A stretch of DNA of 17,192 bases, from contig PALY01000029.1 of assembly GCA_002707085.1 (NCBI GenBank), positions 1 to 17,192 on the forward strand, in the 5' to 3' direction. A model generated the notes under the pieces. The model saw only the letters and a program-made list of their open reading frames with translations. It made no database searches and was not told the DNA's origin. Source of the stretch: Deltaproteobacteria bacterium. GTDB taxonomy: Bacteria; Myxococcota_A; UBA796. The position numbers and the translations under genes are program-made. Below are positions 13,847 to 17,192 of this stretch, in pieces (the first letter of the stretch is position 1; every line of letters starts with the position of its first letter).

Positions 13847-15559
13847 TTATTGGTAGGCTACCAACGCAATCCAAACCATGGCATAGGGAGAACACACCAA
13901 GTCAGTTCCCTTATCTACGACCTCTCCATGGGAGAACAGTACATCCAACGGCCCTGTCCCCTTCACGCCCAGTTCTGACTTCGAAAACAGCACCGAACTC
14001 GCACTAAGGTTGTATACGCAGCAAAGTTGCTGATCACCCAAACGACTCGTTCTGCGGATCACAAACAATCTCGGATCCGCCAACCAACACGACTGAAGCG
14101 CTTCAGGGTGAAAAGCAGGCTGCTGCTGACGAACCCGCAACATCTCCTTAATCACCCGGAGTACCTGTGCAGGCTGACCGGCAGGATCTGCCAACCGTTC
14201 ATCGATTTCCGTGCGGGTCCACTTTGTTCGATTGATGGTGCGATTTCGTCCAGTTTCTTCTAAACCAAGTAGATCATTGGGCGCAGAAAGCAGGCTGTTG
14301 TAGTACAAGGCTGGAACCCCAGCCATCGAAAGCATGACTCCTTGCGAAACCAAGAATCGTTCAACCTGCCATTCGTCAATACCGTCCACAGTGCCACGAC
14401 AAGCATCGAAAAATGCGATGTTGGCTTCGTAGGGACTCAACGATCCATCGGGACGAGTTCGATGGGTCAAACAGCCCCCGAACGAGGCAACGCACTCCAC
14501 CAGCTCGTTTAGTTGGGTGGTCGTCAAGATCCCTTCTGCAGGTCGCAGACCGACCCCGTCATGGGAAGCCACAAAGTTTAAAAATGTGCAGCCATCTGGC
14601 AGGACTGGTAGTGAACCGCACCATTGGGTCAACGCGGTCGTGTTCTGCGTCATTAAGGCGTGCAACAACAAAGGTGGCAGCGAGAAGTTGTACACGATGT
14701 GCGCCTCATCGCCATCGCCAAAGTAGCTCAGATTCTCTTCCAGAGGAACATTCGTTTCGGTGAGGATCTTGAAGTCCGGAGCCACCTGCTCGGCGACCGC
14801 ACGCAGCACCTTCACAATCGCGTGGGTCTGCGGAAGGTGTACACACGATGTACCAAGCTCTTTCCAAAGATATGCAATCGCATCGATCCGCATCCATGAC
14901 GCACCATTTTCAATGTAGGACACCATAATATCGATGAACTCATACAAGACATCCGGGTTGGAAAAGTCCCAATCCACTTGATCACGAGAAAACGTACACC
15001 AAACGTGGCGAGTCCCACCGGCCGTATCAAAGGGCTGAAGCAATGGACTCGCCCGTGGTCGGGTCACATTTGAAACATCCACAGATGCTTCAGCCGTCTT
15101 GAAAAAACGATTACCGGGTGGTTTGTCGTCGAGAAACTGCTGAAAAAAATCGTGAGCGGAAGAAGCGTGATTGATCACCAGGTCGAAGACCAATTCTACA
15201 TCTTCGCTCAGACCATGAATATCGGACCAGTCGCCGTGAGCATCATCCACCAAACGATAGTCCGACACCGCGAATCCATCATCGGAAGTGTACGGAAAAA
15301 ACGGGAGCAAATGTACCTGGCCTATCAGTCCGCTCATGTGGTCTTGGAGAAACCTGCGAAGGCTTCGTAAAGGCGGCTCGTCGTCCTCCTGAATTGCGTT
15401 TGGGTACGCAATCAACAACACATCCGAAGGACTCCATTTCGCATCACGAGCTGGCTTTGTCGCAGCCCCATCAAGACGGGCCACGATTCGTGCAGAAAGC
15501 TCATCGACAATCGCAGAATCGTAGACCGTTTCAAGCAGCGAACGGATGCGTTCAGACAT
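13847..15559 (-). CDS. GH13_18 phosphorylase, probable glucosylglycerate phosphorylase
   Basis: 570 residues, a (beta/alpha)8 GH13 enzyme: LLPFFPYTSDDGFAVSDY (84-101), FDLVINHAS (125-133), nucleophile Asp226 in WMRIDAIAYLWKELGTSC, acid/base Glu268 in ILTETNVP, and transition-state Asp334 in SHDGVGLRP. The combination SDDGF plus a retaining triad is that of subfamily GH13_18 phosphorylases. Sucrose phosphorylases carry 'RLDAVGYGAKEAGT' after the nucleophile, while glucosylglycerate phosphorylases such as E. coli YcjM carry 'DAIAYLWKE.GT.C.HL', as here. Predicted reaction: 2-O-alpha-glucosyl-D-glycerate plus phosphate to glucose-1-phosphate plus D-glycerate, in the cytoplasm. It follows the symporter gene by 41 bp (same strand, likely operon) and converges on a glycerate kinase, which fits. 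It could instead act on glucosylglycerol or sucrose. The ribosome site before ATG 15559 is weak (GGCGG). Confidence 0.9.
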   Translation of the reverse strand: MSERIRSLLETVYDSAIVDELSARIVARLDGAATKPARDAKWSPSDVLLIAYPNAIQEDDEPPLRSLRRFLQDHMSGLIGQVHLLPFFPYTSDDGFAVSDYRLVDDAHGDWSDIHGLSEDVELVFDLVINHASSAHDFFQQFLDDKPPGNRFFKTAEASVDVSNVTRPRASPLLQPFDTAGGTRHVWCTFSRDQVDWDFSNPDVLYEFIDIMVSYIENGASWMRIDAIAYLWKELGTSCVHLPQTHAIVKVLRAVAEQVAPDFKILTETNVPLEENLSYFGDGDEAHIVYNFSLPPLLLHALMTQNTTALTQWCGSLPVLPDGCTFLNFVASHDGVGLRPAEGILTTTQLNELVECVASFGGCLTHRTRPDGSLSPYEANIAFFDACRGTVDGIDEWQVERFLVSQGVMLSMAGVPALYYNSLLSAPNDLLGLEETGRNRTINRTKWTRTEIDERLADPAGQPAQVLRVIKEMLRVRQQQPAFHPEALQSCWLADPRLFVIRRTSRLGDQQLCCVYNLSASSVLFSKSELGVKGTGPLDVLFSHGEVVDKGTDLVCSPYAMVWIALVAYQ

Positions 15560-15600
15560 CTACAATCGCCGCCAGGTCTTGGAGTTCACGGAACGTTCGA

Positions 15601-17192
15601 CTACAACCACCCAGATAATCCCACACATAAAACAACCATCCCGCCCGAATACGCAACCATAATGGCATATCGCTTTGGCCAGTTGACCTCGTAGTCAAAC
15701 TCTTTTGCAACGCCGCGATACCACACAAGACCGGTCAAGTCCTTGGTGGTTCCACCCGTCAACTTGGACACCACAGTACCAACACCAAAGGCAACAAAGA
15801 AGCCCAACACATTCCACCATAACCACGACACATCGGGGGCGAATTTCCAGACAAGTGCATTGCCAGCCAGGCCAGCAACGAGTCCTGATATGGCACCTTT
15901 CTCATTTCCATATCGGGTCAAAATACCCAACAAAAACATCGCCAAGATCGGGCCGTTGGCCAGAGACCCCACCTTGTTGACCGATTCGATGACCGAGTTC
16001 GAAATATTGCCCACAAAGAACGAGAAGATGACAATGAGGGTTCCCCAGAACACTGTGAAAAAACGAGACAACATCAACTGCTTGTCCGCGGGAATCTCAC
16101 CCTTCTGAACAAAGGGTTCGTATAGATCCTTAATGGTCGCTGCGGACAATGAGTTGATGGTGGAATCCAACGACGACATTGCAGCCGAGAACAAGGCAAC
16201 CATGACAAGCCCGATGACACCGTGGGGCAGGACCGTGGTGACAAACTTGGGAACAGCTAGGTTGTAATTTGGCTCCCCACCTTCATTCAATAGCAGTAGA
16301 AATTCAGGGTTTTTGACGATGTAAGCGCCAATACAAACACCGAGAAAACAATAGGTCGCGACCAAGGGAAAACGCATCATACCGTTGAGCATCAAGGACC
16401 GATTGGTGTCATCGATATCTTTCGATGACAATTCGCGCTGAACCTGCGTTTGGTCGGTTCCATAGTATGAGACGTACAAAAACAACCCGCCCAACAACAT
16501 GGGCCAGAATCCATATTGTGTATCTGCGGTGAAACCAGTCCCGCTAAAATCAACCGTTTGCAATCCAACAAAAGACTCTGAACCGATGATCGTTCCGAGT
16601 GACGAGAACTGGGTAAAGACTTCCGACACACCACCCACGGCCGACACGCTGTACACGACACAAAGCGCAATCCCAAGGTACAGGATGACCATTTGAATGA
16701 CGTCCGACAAAACAACGGCTGCCATGCCACCCAACATGTCGTAAATCACGGTCACGACACCCAAGATCAGTACAGAAAGCGCAAAAGGTATTCCCACAAT
16801 GCTCTGAAGAACGATCGAAATGCCGTACACCGTCACTCCCGTTGCAAATGCACGAAGGAACTGAAAGGTGATCGAAAGCATGGTCCGGGCGCTTCGTCCG
16901 AAACGGCGCTCTTGGTAGGCATAGACAGAAACCAAGTTCAATTTTCGATAAAACGGAATCAGAAAAATCATGATGAAGACCATCGCCAAGGGCAACGCAA
17001 ATTCATACTGAATCCAAATTAACCCTGTCGTAATGACGAACGCCGGCGCACCGAGCAAGCTATTGGTCGAACACTGCGTGGCCATGGTTGAGATTCCCAC
17101 AGACCACCAACTGAGGTTGTTTCCCCCTAAATAGTAGTCTTTGGCATCCGCTTGCTTACGGCCCAAGTGCCAAGAGAGGCCGATCATTCCCA
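15601..17192 (-). CDS. Sodium:solute symporter (SSS family), 5' partial
   Basis: At least 528 residues are visible; the frame is open to the right edge, so the first ~20-30 residues (most of helix 1) are missing and the ATG at 17187 is internal. Diagnostic segments are 'KDYYLGGNNLSWWSVG', FYRKLNLVSVYAYQERRFGRSAR, YDMLGGMAAVVLSDVIQM, YYGTDQTQVQRELSSKD and ALFSAAMSSLDSTINSLSAA, typical of SLC5/SSS transporters, with about 13 hydrophobic helices. It carries a neutral or anionic solute into the cell with Na+. Its stop lies 41 bp before the phosphorylase ATG on the same strand, so it most likely imports that enzyme's substrate, predicted to be glucosylglycerate; SSS members also carry sugars, monocarboxylates and others. 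Na+ coupling suits a marine setting. Confidence 0.92.
   Translation of the reverse strand, partial: GMIGLSWHLGRKQADAKDYYLGGNNLSWWSVGISTMATQCSTNSLLGAPAFVITTGLIWIQYEFALPLAMVFIMIFLIPFYRKLNLVSVYAYQERRFGRSARTMLSITFQFLRAFATGVTVYGISIVLQSIVGIPFALSVLILGVVTVIYDMLGGMAAVVLSDVIQMVILYLGIALCVVYSVSAVGGVSEVFTQFSSLGTIIGSESFVGLQTVDFSGTGFTADTQYGFWPMLLGGLFLYVSYYGTDQTQVQRELSSKDIDDTNRSLMLNGMMRFPLVATYCFLGVCIGAYIVKNPEFLLLLNEGGEPNYNLAVPKFVTTVLPHGVIGLVMVALFSAAMSSLDSTINSLSAATIKDLYEPFVQKGEIPADKQLMLSRFFTVFWGTLIVIFSFFVGNISNSVIESVNKVGSLANGPILAMFLLGILTRYGNEKGAISGLVAGLAGNALVWKFAPDVSWLWWNVLGFFVAFGVGTVVSKLTGGTTKDLTGLVWYRGVAKEFDYEVNWPKRYAIMVAYSGGMVVLCVGLSGWL

Noticed and set aside
13850..13864. TTGGTAG-G-CTACCAA dyad near the convergent phosphorylase/kinase 3' ends
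   Set aside because: It codes for the last residues of the phosphorylase, has no T-run and only a short stem once a loop is allowed, so it is not a convincing terminator.
1..17192. tRNA, rRNA, CRISPR arrays, insertion sequences, phage genes
   Set aside because: Looked for on both strands; no cloverleaf, regular repeat-spacer array, transposase motif or terminal inverted repeat with target duplication was seen.

Overview
This window reads as a chromosomal segment from a Gram-negative bacterium with an outer membrane, base composition slightly above 50% GC by eye. Evidence for this is a TonB-dependent receptor, several Sec signal peptides, two lipoprotein boxes and a Na+-coupled symporter. The style of the proteins (PEGA-like secreted protein with C-terminal membrane helices, a receptor carrying its own TonB C-terminal domain, a pilin-like protein, Cys-rich 'GDxC...DC..GLvC' lipoprotein, DUF4846) suggests a marine or halophilic Myxococcota/Bradymonadota-type (former Deltaproteobacteria) lineage. 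That placement is inference from gene content only.

Layout. Bases 1-2290 (+) hold the 3' part of a secreted PEGA-like protein and a non-secretory-looking HExxH protein with a Gln/Ser/Thr-rich N-terminus, preceded by a 20-bp palindrome. Bases 2324-5700 (-) hold a periplasmic AhpD-like (carboxymuconolactone decarboxylase family) protein with its own terminator, then a two-gene unit: a pilin-like membrane protein with an EF-hand-like loop, and an acyltransferase-3/OpgC-type integral membrane enzyme whose C-terminus is a complete C-type lectin domain. Bases 5779-9921 look like a metal (most likely zinc) uptake island: three dyad symmetries in the divergent control region, a TonB-dependent receptor fused to a TonB_C domain, an acidic lipoprotein with a His cluster, a bidirectional terminator, and on the opposite strand a Fur-family regulator (Zur-like) preceded by a tiny Cys/His/Glu-rich lipoprotein gene interrupted by an in-frame stop.

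Bases 10031-17192 are a second metabolic block. A single-chain fusion of an APH/EcKL-type small-molecule kinase with an inositol-monophosphatase-type phosphatase is divergent from a secreted DUF4846 protein, which is followed by a P-loop D-glycerate kinase. Converging on these is an SSS symporter - GH13_18 phosphorylase pair. The phosphorylase carries the sequence signature of glucosylglycerate phosphorylases, not sucrose phosphorylases. Together the symporter, phosphorylase and glycerate kinase would import 2-O-glucosylglycerate (a compatible solute), cleave it with phosphate to glucose-1-phosphate and D-glycerate, and phosphorylate the glycerate into lower glycolysis.

No rRNA, tRNA, CRISPR array, transposase or phage gene was seen. 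The genes at both edges (1-1195 and 15601-17192) lack their N-termini.
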